Notes: generated by a model not told the origin, from the sequence alone. DNA of 64,000 nt from Desulfobacteraceae bacterium (GCA_030613055.1 JAUWMR010000012.1:1-64000); one strand, 5' to 3'. Counted from the stretch's first letter, positions 24,289 to 33,355 are shown. Program-made: numbers and translations.

Positions 24289-25041
24289 TTTTCAAAGCCG
24301 GCTATGGTAAAGGCCGTTCATCAAGAAGCCATATCCAACTAATACAGGCTTGCGTGAGATCTCAATTTAACTGAATTCAAAGGTTGTTTTCAATGAAAAA
24401 ATGCTTTTGCCGTATCAATTGCGGCTTCCTTAAGCTGTAATCGTTCACCGTCCCCTGCAGGAGCGGATTTATCTGCGATTTTCGTAATAGCTTAGCCCTT
24501 TGAAAACAGGACCGGGACGTGGGGGCCTCTTTTTTAAAAGCCGCATCACAAATTCACCTAATGCCAGCAACACGCCCCCTGGGCTTTGACCATGGGCTCG
24601 AAAAAGGCAGGGATGACGGTCTTAATCATGAAGATTCCTGTATGCGGCTGTCCGTTGCTTGAATTTCAGGTCCTAACTGCCGTGCCATGTAATGATGTAA
24701 GCATATGCGGCTTATAAAAAAGAGATCCCCATATCCCCGCAATTCGTAATCTGTTTTTTCAAAGTGCTAAAATGTTACCGATTTTCAAATGGCGTTAATG
24801 TCCCAGGTCGCGGTTAAAACCGCTCCTACAGCAGGTTTATAATTCAGCCTGTGAGCAGTTACCAAAAGGAATTTATCAGAGACTAAGAACTTGACAAAGA
24901 ATTGAGTTCCCCATATATGTGATTTCAAATTTAAGAAATAGGTAACACTTTAGTTTTTTGAAGAAAAAGCATGGATTATAGGGCATGCCTGCCGGGCTGC
25001 GGACAGGTCTGAACCTGTAAATGCCTACAAGGAGGGAGTAG
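24289..25041. repeat. 750-bp gap with a large imperfect inverted-repeat element
   Basis: No gene seen. Arms of about 62 and 73 bases (24485-24546 and 24705-24777) are imperfect complements: both hold CTTTGAAAA, GGGG-CTCTTTTTT and AAGCCGCAT. A further solo copy of the same arm lies at about 45791-45845. REP-like GCAGGAGCGGATTTATC (24455-24475) and an inverted relative (24805-24835) flank it. This looks like a non-autonomous mobile element. Confidence 0.6.
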
Positions 25042-26310
25042 TTGGAACTTAAACCCAGGTGCCAGGATAAAACAATACAGCTCCTTGAAAAAGGAGTGGA
25101 TATCCCTAACGCCCTGTCCATTGATATCGGTGAGGAAGTCAATGTGGATCGGATTTCAGGGAATGGCGTAAAGATATATCCTGGTTGTCGCATTTATGGT
25201 GAAAAAACAGTCATCTCGGAAGGCGCCAGGATTGGGCGCGAAGGCCCCGTAACTATTGAGAACTGCCAGGTCGGCCCCCAGGTTGAATTGAAAGGGGGAT
25301 ATTTTAACAGTGCAGTTTTTCTGGAAAAATCAAGCATGGGTTTTGGCGCTCACGTGCGTGAGGGTTGTATCCTCGAGGAACAGGCAAACGGGGCCCACTG
25401 CGTTGGCCTGAAGCAGACCATCCTGCTGCCCTTTGTTACTCTCGGCAGCCTGATTAATTTCTGCGACTGCCTTATGTCCGGCGGTACCAGCCGAAAGAAC
25501 CACAGCGAAGTCGGCAGTTCATACATCCATTTCAACTTCACCCCTGATGCTGACAAGACAACTCCATCGCTCATTGGGGATGTGCCCCGTGGTGTAATGC
25601 TCAACCAGCGCCCGATCTTTTTGGGTGGCCAGGGCGGCATAGTAGGGCCGATACGCCTTGGCTACGGCAATGTGGTCTCAGCCGGCACAATTCTTCGCAG
25701 AGACTACACCGAGGACAATAAGCTGATTATTGGAAAAAGCTATCATGGTGCTGTAATTGACTTTGTTCCCAGGGTGTATCGTAATCTTTCTCGTATAGTG
25801 GAAAACAACATTCTTTACATGGCCAATCTGATGGCGCTCGAGCAATGGTACATTAATATACGCAGGCCTTTTTTCAGTGCTCAGGAATTTGGCGAGCTGG
25901 TTTATGCCGGAGCGCTCGACAAGCTGATGCTGGCCAAAAATGAACGCATCAAACGGCTTAAGGCCATGGCCGATAACATGTCATTGTCGACTGAAAAAGG
26001 CAGACCCAATGACAAAGTGGCCGCTGCCAGGGGTGAGCTCCGCGACAAGATCGAGGATGTCTGTGAATTGTTCACAGGGAATCTTGCCAACACTGCAGGT
26101 GTTGAGCAGCGCGACAATTTTTTAGCTTCATTTCGTGATCAAATGAAAAAAAATACAGGGACCTACATCGAGGTTGTTCAAAACCTGCCGGCCTTTGTTG
26201 CGAAAGAGGGAACTTTGTGGCTCGATCTGATTGTTGACCGTTTTTGCGGCCGTGCGTCTGCGATGTTGCCTTTGCTGGACTTATTCGAAAAAAGGATAAT
26301 TCAGAGATAG
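25042..26310 (+). CDS. left-handed beta-helix protein, UDP-GlcNAc pyrophosphorylase-like
   Basis: A 422-residue protein with TTG start after GGAGGGAG. Residues about 40-230 show hexapeptide repeats (VKIYPGCRIYGEKTVISEGA, IGREGPVTIENCQVGPQVEL), the turns of a left-handed beta-helix as in the acetyltransferase half of GlmU. A GLKQTILLPFVTLGSLINFC stretch and the helical C-terminus are as in proteins annotated UDP-N-acetylglucosamine pyrophosphorylase in sulfate reducers. The LxxGxGxRM motif of true pyrophosphorylases is absent, so an acetyltransferase or helper role is just as likely. It is followed by glmM and a GlcN-6-P deaminase. Confidence 0.65.
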   Translation: MELKPRCQDKTIQLLEKGVDIPNALSIDIGEEVNVDRISGNGVKIYPGCRIYGEKTVISEGARIGREGPVTIENCQVGPQVELKGGYFNSAVFLEKSSMGFGAHVREGCILEEQANGAHCVGLKQTILLPFVTLGSLINFCDCLMSGGTSRKNHSEVGSSYIHFNFTPDADKTTPSLIGDVPRGVMLNQRPIFLGGQGGIVGPIRLGYGNVVSAGTILRRDYTEDNKLIIGKSYHGAVIDFVPRVYRNLSRIVENNILYMANLMALEQWYINIRRPFFSAQEFGELVYAGALDKLMLAKNERIKRLKAMADNMSLSTEKGRPNDKVAAARGELRDKIEDVCELFTGNLANTAGVEQRDNFLASFRDQMKKNTGTYIEVVQNLPAFVAKEGTLWLDLIVDRFCGRASAMLPLLDLFEKRIIQR

Positions 26311-26535
26311 TCAAACAGTTGAGTTGTTGAGTCCCCGCCTGCCGTCCTGCGGGCAGGGTTGAGTCGTAAAACAAGTCCCGCTTCGGCGGGAGTAGAGATT
26401 CAACTATATTAAGTGTCCGATTTTTAGGCATACGATATGAATTCAAATAATAACAGCCACTTAACTACTTAACAAATCAACTACTTAACGAAGTCCGCAA
26501 TTACATAGATCCATCAGGATTAAGGAGAGAAACAC
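26311..26535. repeat. repeat pair upstream of glmM
   Basis: An AGTTGAGTTGTTGAGT run (26318-26333) faces an ACTTAACTACTTAAC run (26461-26475). Between them are CCTGCCGTCCTGCGGGCAGG and CCCGCTTCGGCGGGA palindromes. Same arrangement as at 52712-52871. Confidence 0.65.
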
Positions 26536-27885
26536 ATGGGTAAATTGTTCGGAACCGACGGAATCAGGGGGGAAGCCAATCGCCACCCAATGGACGCTGC
26601 CATGGCCTTTTCCGTAGGCCAGGCCGTTACACATCTGCTAAGAAAAGAGCATCGCCGTATACGGGTTATCATTGGCAAAGACACACGAATTTCCGGTTAT
26701 ATGCTGGAGAGTTCGCTTGAATCGGGAATAACCTCCATGGGAGGGAATCCCTATCTGGTCGGTGTGTTGCCAACTCCCGGTATCGCGTTCATCACACAAA
26801 GCATGCGGGCCGATGCAGGTATCGTGATTTCAGCATCGCACAACCCATACCAGGACAATGGTATCAAGATATTTTCAGGTGATGGTTATAAATTATCCGA
26901 TGAGCAGGAAGAGATTATTGAAAATCTTATCTTAGAGGGAAAACTGCCCGAAATGGTGCCCCGCGCCAGGGAGATGGGCCGCGCAAAGCGAATTGACGAT
27001 GTTCTCGGCAGGTACATTGTTTTTTTGAAAAACACATTTCCACGCAATCTGTCAATGGAGGGGATGAAGATTGTTATGGATGTTGCCAACGGTGCTGCTT
27101 ATAAAGTGGCCCCCGAGGCATTTATCGAGATGGGAGCTGATGTCCAGGTTATCCATGACAGCCCTGATGGGATCAATATCAACGATCAATGCGGCTCGCA
27201 ATATACAAAAGACCTCAAAAGGCGGGTTATTGAAAGCGGCGCTGCCATTGGCCTGGCCTTTGATGGTGACGCCGACCGTTTAATAGCAGTAGATGAAAGA
27301 GGAAATGAGATAACCGGTGACCAGATTTTGATCATTTGCGCCAAAATGCTCAAAGATCAGGGCAAGCTATTGAACGACATGGTTGTCAGCACCGTGATGA
27401 GCAATCTGGGGCTTGGCATCGCCTGCAAGAAGTATGGGTTCAGGGGCCATGCCTCCAGGGTTGGTGACCGCTATGTCCTGGAGGATATGAAACGGTTAGG
27501 CGCGGTAATTGGGGGCGAGGATTCAGGCCACATCATTTTTCTCAACCATCACACCACAGGTGATGGCATAGTCACCGCCATGCAACTGATCGCGGCGATG
27601 ATCAGGGAGGACAAAATGCTTTCGGAACTGGCCGCGATGATGGACATTTATCCTCAAAAGCTGATCAATGTTGAGGTAAAGGAAAAGCCGGAGATTTCTA
27701 CGGTACTACAGGTAGTGGAGGCAATCAAAGACGTGGAAACCGAATTAGGCGATCAGGGCCGTGTATTGGTACGTTACTCCGGGACACAAAACGTCTGTCG
27801 TGTAATGGTAGAGGGCCCAAGCGAAGATCAGACAGATAAATATTGCGAACAGATTGCAGATGTGATCAAAGCTGTTCTCGGGTGA
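26536..27885 (+). CDS. glmM: phosphoglucosamine mutase GlmM
   Basis: A 449-residue alpha-D-phosphohexomutase. It opens KLFGTDGIRGEAN; the phosphoserine loop is VISASHNPYQDNG with S101; the metal loop is AFDGDADRL; the sugar loop is IGGEDSGHI; the phosphate loop is RYSGTQNVCRVM. GlmM converts glucosamine-6-P to glucosamine-1-P for UDP-GlcNAc, peptidoglycan and lipid A. AAGGAGAG precedes the ATG. The 54-base gap to the next gene suggests one transcript with the deaminase. Confidence 0.96.
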   Translation: MGKLFGTDGIRGEANRHPMDAAMAFSVGQAVTHLLRKEHRRIRVIIGKDTRISGYMLESSLESGITSMGGNPYLVGVLPTPGIAFITQSMRADAGIVISASHNPYQDNGIKIFSGDGYKLSDEQEEIIENLILEGKLPEMVPRAREMGRAKRIDDVLGRYIVFLKNTFPRNLSMEGMKIVMDVANGAAYKVAPEAFIEMGADVQVIHDSPDGININDQCGSQYTKDLKRRVIESGAAIGLAFDGDADRLIAVDERGNEITGDQILIICAKMLKDQGKLLNDMVVSTVMSNLGLGIACKKYGFRGHASRVGDRYVLEDMKRLGAVIGGEDSGHIIFLNHHTTGDGIVTAMQLIAAMIREDKMLSELAAMMDIYPQKLINVEVKEKPEISTVLQVVEAIKDVETELGDQGRVLVRYSGTQNVCRVMVEGPSEDQTDKYCEQIADVIKAVLG

Positions 27886-27938
27886 TGTTGCATTTTTAAC
27901 AGGCCCCTGGCTCTCAGCGATTATCAAGGAGATGACGA

Positions 27939-28898
27939 ATGCCAATCAAGGTTCTCGTGACGCGAAATTTCAAGCATATGAGTGAAGTGGCAGCGGAAGT
28001 TGTCAAGAAGGGTATCATTCAAACGCTTAGAAGAAAAGAGGACTGTGTTTTAGGGTTGGCAACAGGAAATTCACCTACCGGGCTTTACAGGCATATGGCA
28101 AAGGAGGCCAACGCCGGGGAATTTGACAGCAAAAGGATCAGGAGCTTCAATCTCGATGAGTATGTGGGTCTCCCTGGCGAAAACGCACAGCAGCGTTTAA
28201 TGCATCCGGAAAGCTACTGCTATTTCATGATTCAGGAATTTTTTGGCCTCCTTAACAATAAATTTGCTGAAACCAGTGTTCCCTATGGAGGCCTGATCGA
28301 TCAAAAACAGTTGGTCCATGAACTCGAAGCTCATCCCGAGGATTGGAGCGAGGTGGGGGCCGATGCAGGCAGGTCCATTGTCATTAAAGTAAAGCCGGTA
28401 TCCCCGTATCTGGCGTGGATACGCAAGGACATATTAGGGGGGTACGCGCTAAAAATTAAAAAGGCCGGTGGCATTGATTTGCAGATCATCGGTGTTGGAG
28501 GTAGGGGACATGTGGCTTTCCATGAATCGGGCATCCCGATTGCCGGCAGCAAGGTTATGCTGGTAAAGCTGGACGAAAACACGGTTGCCAATGCCGTATC
28601 CGACGGCCATTTTCCCTCGAAAAATGAATGCCCCCGCTACGCCATAAGCATGGGCGCCCAGCTCGTCTACAAGGCCAAAACGGTAGTGCTACTGGCTTCA
28701 GGAAAGAGGAAGACCGAACCGGTTGCTGACTCATTATTAGGAGAACCAACCCCGGATGTCCCAATATCCTATGGGCAAAAGTATGCTGAAAAAGGCGGCA
28801 ATCTGATTTATGTGATTGATAGACATGCCGGACGACAACTGCTTAACAACAGAAAGGTTCTTATACGGAAAGGAATAAGAGTTCAAAACCTTCTGTGA
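27939..28898 (+). CDS. nagB: glucosamine-6-phosphate deaminase
   Basis: A 319-residue protein, longer than the usual 240-270 residues because of an insert around residues 100-155. LGLATGNSPTGLYRHM, IRSFNLDEYVGLPG (catalytic Asp), GVGGRGHVAFHESG and the closing region match NagB. NagB interconverts glucosamine-6-P with fructose-6-P and ammonia. Next to glmM and with no GlmS seen, it might work in the biosynthetic direction; this is inference. AAGGAGA lies upstream of the ATG. A terminator follows about 165 bases downstream. Confidence 0.88.
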   Translation: MPIKVLVTRNFKHMSEVAAEVVKKGIIQTLRRKEDCVLGLATGNSPTGLYRHMAKEANAGEFDSKRIRSFNLDEYVGLPGENAQQRLMHPESYCYFMIQEFFGLLNNKFAETSVPYGGLIDQKQLVHELEAHPEDWSEVGADAGRSIVIKVKPVSPYLAWIRKDILGGYALKIKKAGGIDLQIIGVGGRGHVAFHESGIPIAGSKVMLVKLDENTVANAVSDGHFPSKNECPRYAISMGAQLVYKAKTVVLLASGKRKTEPVADSLLGEPTPDVPISYGQKYAEKGGNLIYVIDRHAGRQLLNNRKVLIRKGIRVQNLL

Positions 28899-29063
28899 GA
28901 AAAACCCTAAAAGCAGAACAGCGCTATTTCCGCCGTGCAATGATTATCCGATGAACTCGCCTTTTTGACTCCCCTACAAAAAATCTCGCAAATTACAAAT
29001 GGTGTAACAACTGTTTAAGGGCCACTGCAGGCGCGGATTTATCCTCGATTCTTTCATGGCATG

Positions 29064-29100
29064 AAAGGAACGGGTTGTAGCCGAACCGTTCCTTTTTTTT
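29064..29100 (+). terminator. intrinsic terminator after the amino-sugar cluster
   Basis: AAAGGAACGG pairs with CCGTTCCTTT around a 12-base loop, and a run of eight T follows. Confidence 0.85.
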
Positions 29101-29171
29101 AAATATTGACACCCAGTTACGCTTTCCATATGCTATTAAATTAAAATGAAAATTCAGTCAGTGAATTCCTT

Positions 29172-30368
29172 ATGACAAGTGTTTATCAACCGTCACCTAT
29201 GCTTCCCGAAAAAAGATTGAAGATTGCCATTCTTATCCGCCAGTTTGTAACAACTGGGGGAGCTGAAAAATATGCTGTGGAAGTGACCAGGCGCATGGCC
29301 CGGGAGCATGATATCCATGTATTTGCCCAGGAATGGATTTTTAACGGAGACGAGCATATCACCTTTCATAAGATCCCGAGGTTTTTCACAAGACCAAGTT
29401 TTTTGAACCAGCTTCTCTTTTCATATTTTACTCGCAGGTTCCTGGATTCCTCTTTTGATATTATCCATTCTCACGAACGCGCATGTCATTTTGATGTGTT
29501 GACAGTACATTGTCCCTGTTTTCGAACATTCATTACAATACAAAAAAGTTTCTGGCGGAGATCAGTTATCTGGCTCTCGGTAGCCTTGAGCCCCCGCAAG
29601 TTGTCCTATCTCTGGCTTGAAAAAAAGCAGTTTACATATAAAGAAGGCAGGTTTTTTATAGCAGTATCAGAGATGGTAAAGAAGAACGTCCAGGCGAACT
29701 ATCCACTCCCTGATGAATGTTTCGGAATTGCCTATCCGGGCGTGGACAGTAGCCTGACTATACGTGCGGACAGTCATCAGGGAGAGAAATCTCTCCGCTC
29801 TGAATTTGGCATTGGATATGATGACCTGGTCATCCTGTTTGTGGGCACCGAATTCAAGAGAAAAGGCCTTGATGGGCTGCTTGAGGGATTTGCCCTTATC
29901 CGCCGTTCCGGCATGAAACTTATAGTTGCCGGTGGTGGTGAGAAAAAAAGCCATTATGCAAGGAAGGTAAAGCGTCTGGGGATTGAAAATGAAGTCTTGT
30001 TTTTAGGGCTGGTTGAAAACATAGAAGATGTATACTCTGTTGCCGATATCTATATTCTGCCGACCCTGTCAGAACCGGCAGGTATGGCGCCGTTAGAAGC
30101 CATGTTATGCGGTATTCCGACTGTTTTAAGTTGTTCCAGGTTTGCGGGCATTGCGGAATGCATAAAGAACGGGGAGGCGATTATACTTGAACGTCCTGAC
30201 AATGCAGGGGAAATTGCAGATTCGTTACGCAGGTTGATGAACAGGGGTCTTAGAAACGAGTTGGGCAGGAAGGGACATCAACTGGCAGAGAAATTGACGT
30301 GGGAAAACACAACGAAGGAAACACTGGCCATGTATTACAAGGTGCTGGAAGCCAAGAGCGGCAGATGA
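29172..30368 (+). CDS. glycosyltransferase family 4 (LPS core type, WaaG-like)
   Basis: A 398-residue GT-B enzyme. It begins KIAILIRQFVTTGGAEKYAVEV, quoted as FVTTGGAEKYAVEV, the acceptor-side signature of RfaG/WaaG-like transferases; HSHERACHFDVLTVHCP follows. The donor-side region has LFVGTEFKRKGLDGLLEG and the retaining-GT E-x7-E motif in LPTLSEPAGMAPLEAMLCG. It probably adds a hexose to the inner LPS core at the cytoplasmic face. It is divergent from the other LPS genes (30390-36271) on the opposite strand. Confidence 0.88.
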   Translation: MTSVYQPSPMLPEKRLKIAILIRQFVTTGGAEKYAVEVTRRMAREHDIHVFAQEWIFNGDEHITFHKIPRFFTRPSFLNQLLFSYFTRRFLDSSFDIIHSHERACHFDVLTVHCPCFRTFITIQKSFWRRSVIWLSVALSPRKLSYLWLEKKQFTYKEGRFFIAVSEMVKKNVQANYPLPDECFGIAYPGVDSSLTIRADSHQGEKSLRSEFGIGYDDLVILFVGTEFKRKGLDGLLEGFALIRRSGMKLIVAGGGEKKSHYARKVKRLGIENEVLFLGLVENIEDVYSVADIYILPTLSEPAGMAPLEAMLCGIPTVLSCSRFAGIAECIKNGEAIILERPDNAGEIADSLRRLMNRGLRNELGRKGHQLAEKLTWENTTKETLAMYYKVLEAKSGR

Positions 30369-30389
30369 AATCATAAAAGGGCTAAAGTG

Positions 30390-31133
30390 TTACATGTTTT
30401 CCTTTTTTGCACTAACGATAATGGTTCGGCCCAGGAGCATGCCCACGGAGTTTGTTGCCTTAACCAGCCTGAAATTTTTTTCGTCCATTGTGTGATATTT
30501 TGATATTTCCTTCTTGAGAGCTAATGTCCCTAACATTTTTACAGGTAAAAGAAAAAAGACAAGCTTTGCGATTCCCGAGCGCTGGTATCTATCGAAGGAC
30601 AGGGAGACAGAGGAGAAACCTGACTCAAGCAGGGCATGAGCAAGATAGAAATACGGCACAGGGGTAATATGCCCCGTGGCAGAATGCAGCATCCTGTTTC
30701 CAACGGGCAAAGGACCGAACAGGTCCGGAAACCCGAACCACAGATAGCGAAGGCGGGAGTTAATGGTGAGGACATTGGGCGTGCTCAATATGCATATTCC
30801 ACCGGGTTTGAGGACACGGTAAATTTCTGTAATTAACTCCCTGTAGTTTTCCATGTGTTCGATGAGTTCGGTTGCCGTGACAATATCAAAGGAATCATCC
30901 TGGTAAGGAAGTTTTTCGCTATTCAAATCAACCGTTTCCACGGTTTGGCCACTCAATTCCATCAGTGTGGGTGTATAATCACAGGCGTGGGATTGCACTC
31001 CAAAATGCTCATTGAACAATTCAATAAGGCGGCCGGAGCCCGCCCCGATGTCCAGATGTGTATTCAGCGGGTTTTTCAAATGGGCTGTGTTGGCTAACCT
31101 AAAAACCGCTTGATATATTTTTTCTGTGCTCAT
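30390..31133 (-). CDS. class I SAM-dependent methyltransferase
   Basis: A 247-residue Rossmann-fold methyltransferase. Motif I is LDIGAGSGRLIELF (about 26-39), the post-motif acidic DLNSEKLPYQDDSFDIVTA follows, and EHMENYRELITEIYRVLKPG is motif III-like. The type is Methyltransf_11/UbiE-like, common in polysaccharide clusters, where it may methylate a sugar. It starts 3 bases after the stop of the GT2 gene upstream, so it is co-transcribed with it. Substrate unknown. Confidence 0.85.
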   Translation of the reverse strand: MSTEKIYQAVFRLANTAHLKNPLNTHLDIGAGSGRLIELFNEHFGVQSHACDYTPTLMELSGQTVETVDLNSEKLPYQDDSFDIVTATELIEHMENYRELITEIYRVLKPGGICILSTPNVLTINSRLRYLWFGFPDLFGPLPVGNRMLHSATGHITPVPYFYLAHALLESGFSSVSLSFDRYQRSGIAKLVFFLLPVKMLGTLALKKEISKYHTMDEKNFRLVKATNSVGMLLGRTIIVSAKKENM

Positions 31134-31136
31134 GCC

Positions 31137-31922
31137 TTATTCTTTCTCCCCGTAAGGAAGATCGGTTCTTGAGGTGCCATACACGATAGTCTCTCTAAGC
31201 TTGGCGTATTTCATAAAAGAGCCGCCAGCATTAAGAACGGAAATTATAAACCCGTCAAAGCCCTCAAGTACACCCAATTCGAGGATGAATGTCCTCAAGA
31301 ACATCCAGGAGCCGTGAGAAAGAGGTGCTAAGGGGCCTGCACGTTTCCCGTTACTTAGCATTTCCTGTGCTGCCAGGCTGGAATATGTCTCAAGCTTGTG
31401 TATAAGATCCGAGTAATTCCGAAAACTGTAATGTTCGATAGAAATGTCGAGTTCCTTAACAGGGTCATCTGAAATCCAGCTTTCGTGAACAAGATGATCG
31501 CTGAAACGGCCCCGGCGGCGATCAACGAGACGGACGATGCGATCCGGCCACCACCCGCAATAACGGATCCAGCGGTTGTGGAAAAAGTTCTTTCTATTAA
31601 AACTATACGCCGCAATTTCCTGTTCAGGATGAGCAATAATTTCCATGATTGTATGTTTTGTGTCCGCGGGAATCCGTTCATCCGCATCAAGTATCAGGAC
31701 CCATTCGTTTTGGCAATTGTCAACCGCGAATTGTTTCTGCTTGGCATAGCCTCGCCATGGTTCAAATAGAACCCTGCATCCGAAAGAACGGGCGATGTCA
31801 ACCGTGTTGTCATTGCTCCCGGAGTCCACAACCAACACCTCCTCAGCGAAGGTTACACTTTCCAGACAACGGGTAAGACGGTCTTCTTCGTCCTGGGCAA
31901 TGATGGCGATTGAAAATGGCAT
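31137..31922 (-). CDS. glycosyltransferase family 2 (WaaE/KdtX-like)
   Basis: A 261-residue inverting GT-A enzyme. It starts SIAIIAQDEEDRLTRCLESV, with the donor site VLVVDSGSNDNTVDIAR and the DxD-like ILDADERIP. RWIRYCGWWPDRIVRLVDR with HESW is typical of the WaaE/KdtX group, which adds a beta-glucose or heptose to inner-core heptose. Lies in a minus-strand LPS operon with methyltransferases. The start ATG overlaps no other gene; upstream is the 91-bp repeat at 31979. Confidence 0.88.
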   Translation of the reverse strand: MPFSIAIIAQDEEDRLTRCLESVTFAEEVLVVDSGSNDNTVDIARSFGCRVLFEPWRGYAKQKQFAVDNCQNEWVLILDADERIPADTKHTIMEIIAHPEQEIAAYSFNRKNFFHNRWIRYCGWWPDRIVRLVDRRRGRFSDHLVHESWISDDPVKELDISIEHYSFRNYSDLIHKLETYSSLAAQEMLSNGKRAGPLAPLSHGSWMFLRTFILELGVLEGFDGFIISVLNAGGSFMKYAKLRETIVYGTSRTDLPYGEKE

Positions 31923-31978
31923 TTCGCAAAGACACTCCGTATAATAGTAACAGATTAATATATCGGTGTATAATTTTT

Positions 31979-32069
31979 ACCACGAAGGACACGAAGAGAC
32001 AGAGTACAAAAATATCCAATTTCCAATTATCAATAACCAATGTCCAACGAAAAATACTAAAAACTTGGA
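31979..32069 (+). repeat. 91-bp dispersed repeat, copy A
   Basis: Begins ACCACGAAGGACACGAAGAG and ends AAAACTTGGA. It recurs in the same direction at 33173-33262 and inverted at 15377-15467, with about 90% identity by eye. All three lie between genes. Confidence 0.85.
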
Positions 32070-32126
32070 CCTGCCCGCCGTACGGCAGGCGGGTATTGGA
32101 TATTATCTCACGGTCGCATCCACATT

Positions 32127-32206
32127 TCTTCGTGTTCTTCGTGGTGATTAATTCCCTTTCATTTTAGGCAGGGCACTGTTATGGACAGAAAGCCCCTGGT
32201 TATTGA
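32127..32206 (+). repeat. left arm of an 80-bp inverted repeat flanking a methyltransferase gene
   Basis: Complementary to 33112-33191 at 73 of 80 positions (for example GCACTGTTATGGACAGAAAG in this arm, with its exact complement in the other). It ends 12 bases before the stop codon of the gene at 32219-33082 as read on the + strand. Confidence 0.9.
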
Positions 32207-32218
32207 GAAGACAAAGTT

Positions 32219-33082
32219 TTAATATGGTTTTCTCAAAAAGGCCAGCAGTTCATGCCCCTTGCCAGACCATACTGCGGGGCGGTTAAGTAATTCTGAGAAT
32301 AGCTTGGCCGCGCGATAACATACGAGCGGGATTTCCCCTTTTTGATAGAAGGAAACCCGGCGTGTTTTTATGTCTTCTACTACAAAACCGGAGCGCTTGG
32401 CGATTTTCTGAATAGAGAGAGGGTTAAAGAAGCTGATGTGTCCACCATGCTCTGCAATACTAAAGTAATCCCAGCGGGCTTTCATGAATCGGACTGTCCA
32501 GCTATCGGCATTTCCGGTCCTGATGACCAGGAGACCGTTCTTACGCAAAATTCGATGGCATTCTTTCAGCAGGTTCAACGGGTCCTTCAAATGCTCAATA
32601 ACCTCAAAAAGCGTTACCACATCAAACGATTCCCGTGGGAGCCGGATATCCTGAAGGAAGCCCTGGTAGACCTTAAGGCCCAGTTTTATTGCCGTTCTAA
32701 CTGGAGCCTGTGAAGGCTCCACCCCTTCAGCATTCACCCCCAGGTCACCGGCAGTAGATATAAATGCGCCGCTCGAACAGCCGACATCAAGCAAGCTGAT
32801 GTCATTTCGCTTTTTGCCTGAAAGCCGTTCGATCTTTTTCATCAACTTTTTTGTATGCCTCAAAAGCCTTACAGCCGCCCTGCCGGAAGGCAGTGTCCCT
32901 TTGGGATCATCGAATTCCTTCATGGAGTTCCAGAATAGCTCTTCACTACACTGGCTCACTAATTGGCCGCAATCCGGGCAGCGTTTCAGCGGTCCTTCCG
33001 GGGAGACAATGTCTGTCTCCCTGAAACCGGAATGACACCCGGCGGGGCATGCTATGACATAATCGTTACCGGAGTTATTCAT
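32219..33082 (-). CDS. class I SAM-dependent methyltransferase with N-terminal zinc site, in an inverted-repeat cassette
   Basis: A 287-residue protein from ATG 33082, which has AAAGGGA upstream; the open frame reaches further up only through repeat DNA. An N-terminal cysteine site (IACPAGCHSGF, then KRCPDCGQLVSQC) probably binds zinc. The Rossmann core follows: LLDVGCSSGAFISTAG, FDVVTLFEVIEHLKDPLNLL and LRKNGLLVIRTGN. Such enzymes modify sugars in LPS clusters. The gene alone is enclosed by 80-bp inverted repeats. The neighbours on both sides are on the same strand, so it is in the operon-like direction now. Confidence 0.82.
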   Translation of the reverse strand: MNNSGNDYVIACPAGCHSGFRETDIVSPEGPLKRCPDCGQLVSQCSEELFWNSMKEFDDPKGTLPSGRAAVRLLRHTKKLMKKIERLSGKKRNDISLLDVGCSSGAFISTAGDLGVNAEGVEPSQAPVRTAIKLGLKVYQGFLQDIRLPRESFDVVTLFEVIEHLKDPLNLLKECHRILRKNGLLVIRTGNADSWTVRFMKARWDYFSIAEHGGHISFFNPLSIQKIAKRSGFVVEDIKTRRVSFYQKGEIPLVCYRAAKLFSELLNRPAVWSGKGHELLAFLRKPY

Positions 33083-33111
33083 GATATCCCTTTGGGAAAT
33101 ACCACCTTTAA

Positions 33112-33191
33112 TCAATAACCAGAGGCTTTCTGTCCATAACAGTGCCCTGTATAAAATGAAAGGGCCTTGATCACCACGAAGGACACGAAGA
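33112..33191 (-). repeat. right arm of the 80-bp inverted repeat
   Basis: Pairs with 32127-32206. It lies 30 bases upstream of the methyltransferase ATG and overlaps the start of the 91-bp repeat copy B, so the promoter side of the gene is repeat DNA. Confidence 0.9.
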
Positions 33192-33262
33192 GACAGAGTA
33201 TAAAATATCCAATTTCCAATTATCAATAACCAATGTCCAACAAAAAACACTTAAAACTTGGA
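33173..33262 (+). repeat. 91-bp dispersed repeat, copy B
   Basis: Direct-orientation relative of 31979-32069, with one base deleted. Together the two copies bracket the cassette. Confidence 0.85.
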
Positions 33263-33355
33263 AATTGAGCATTCGATATTGGATATTATCATACAGCAGG
33301 TTAGCGATTAAACCGTATTACATATTTTGTAGCCATGGGCTTTTGCGAACAGGGA

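Noticed and set aside
24982-25003. GGGCATGCCTGC...GC considered as a sigma-54 promoter before the beta-helix gene
   Set aside because: The spacing between the GG and GC elements does not fit the -24/-12 rule.
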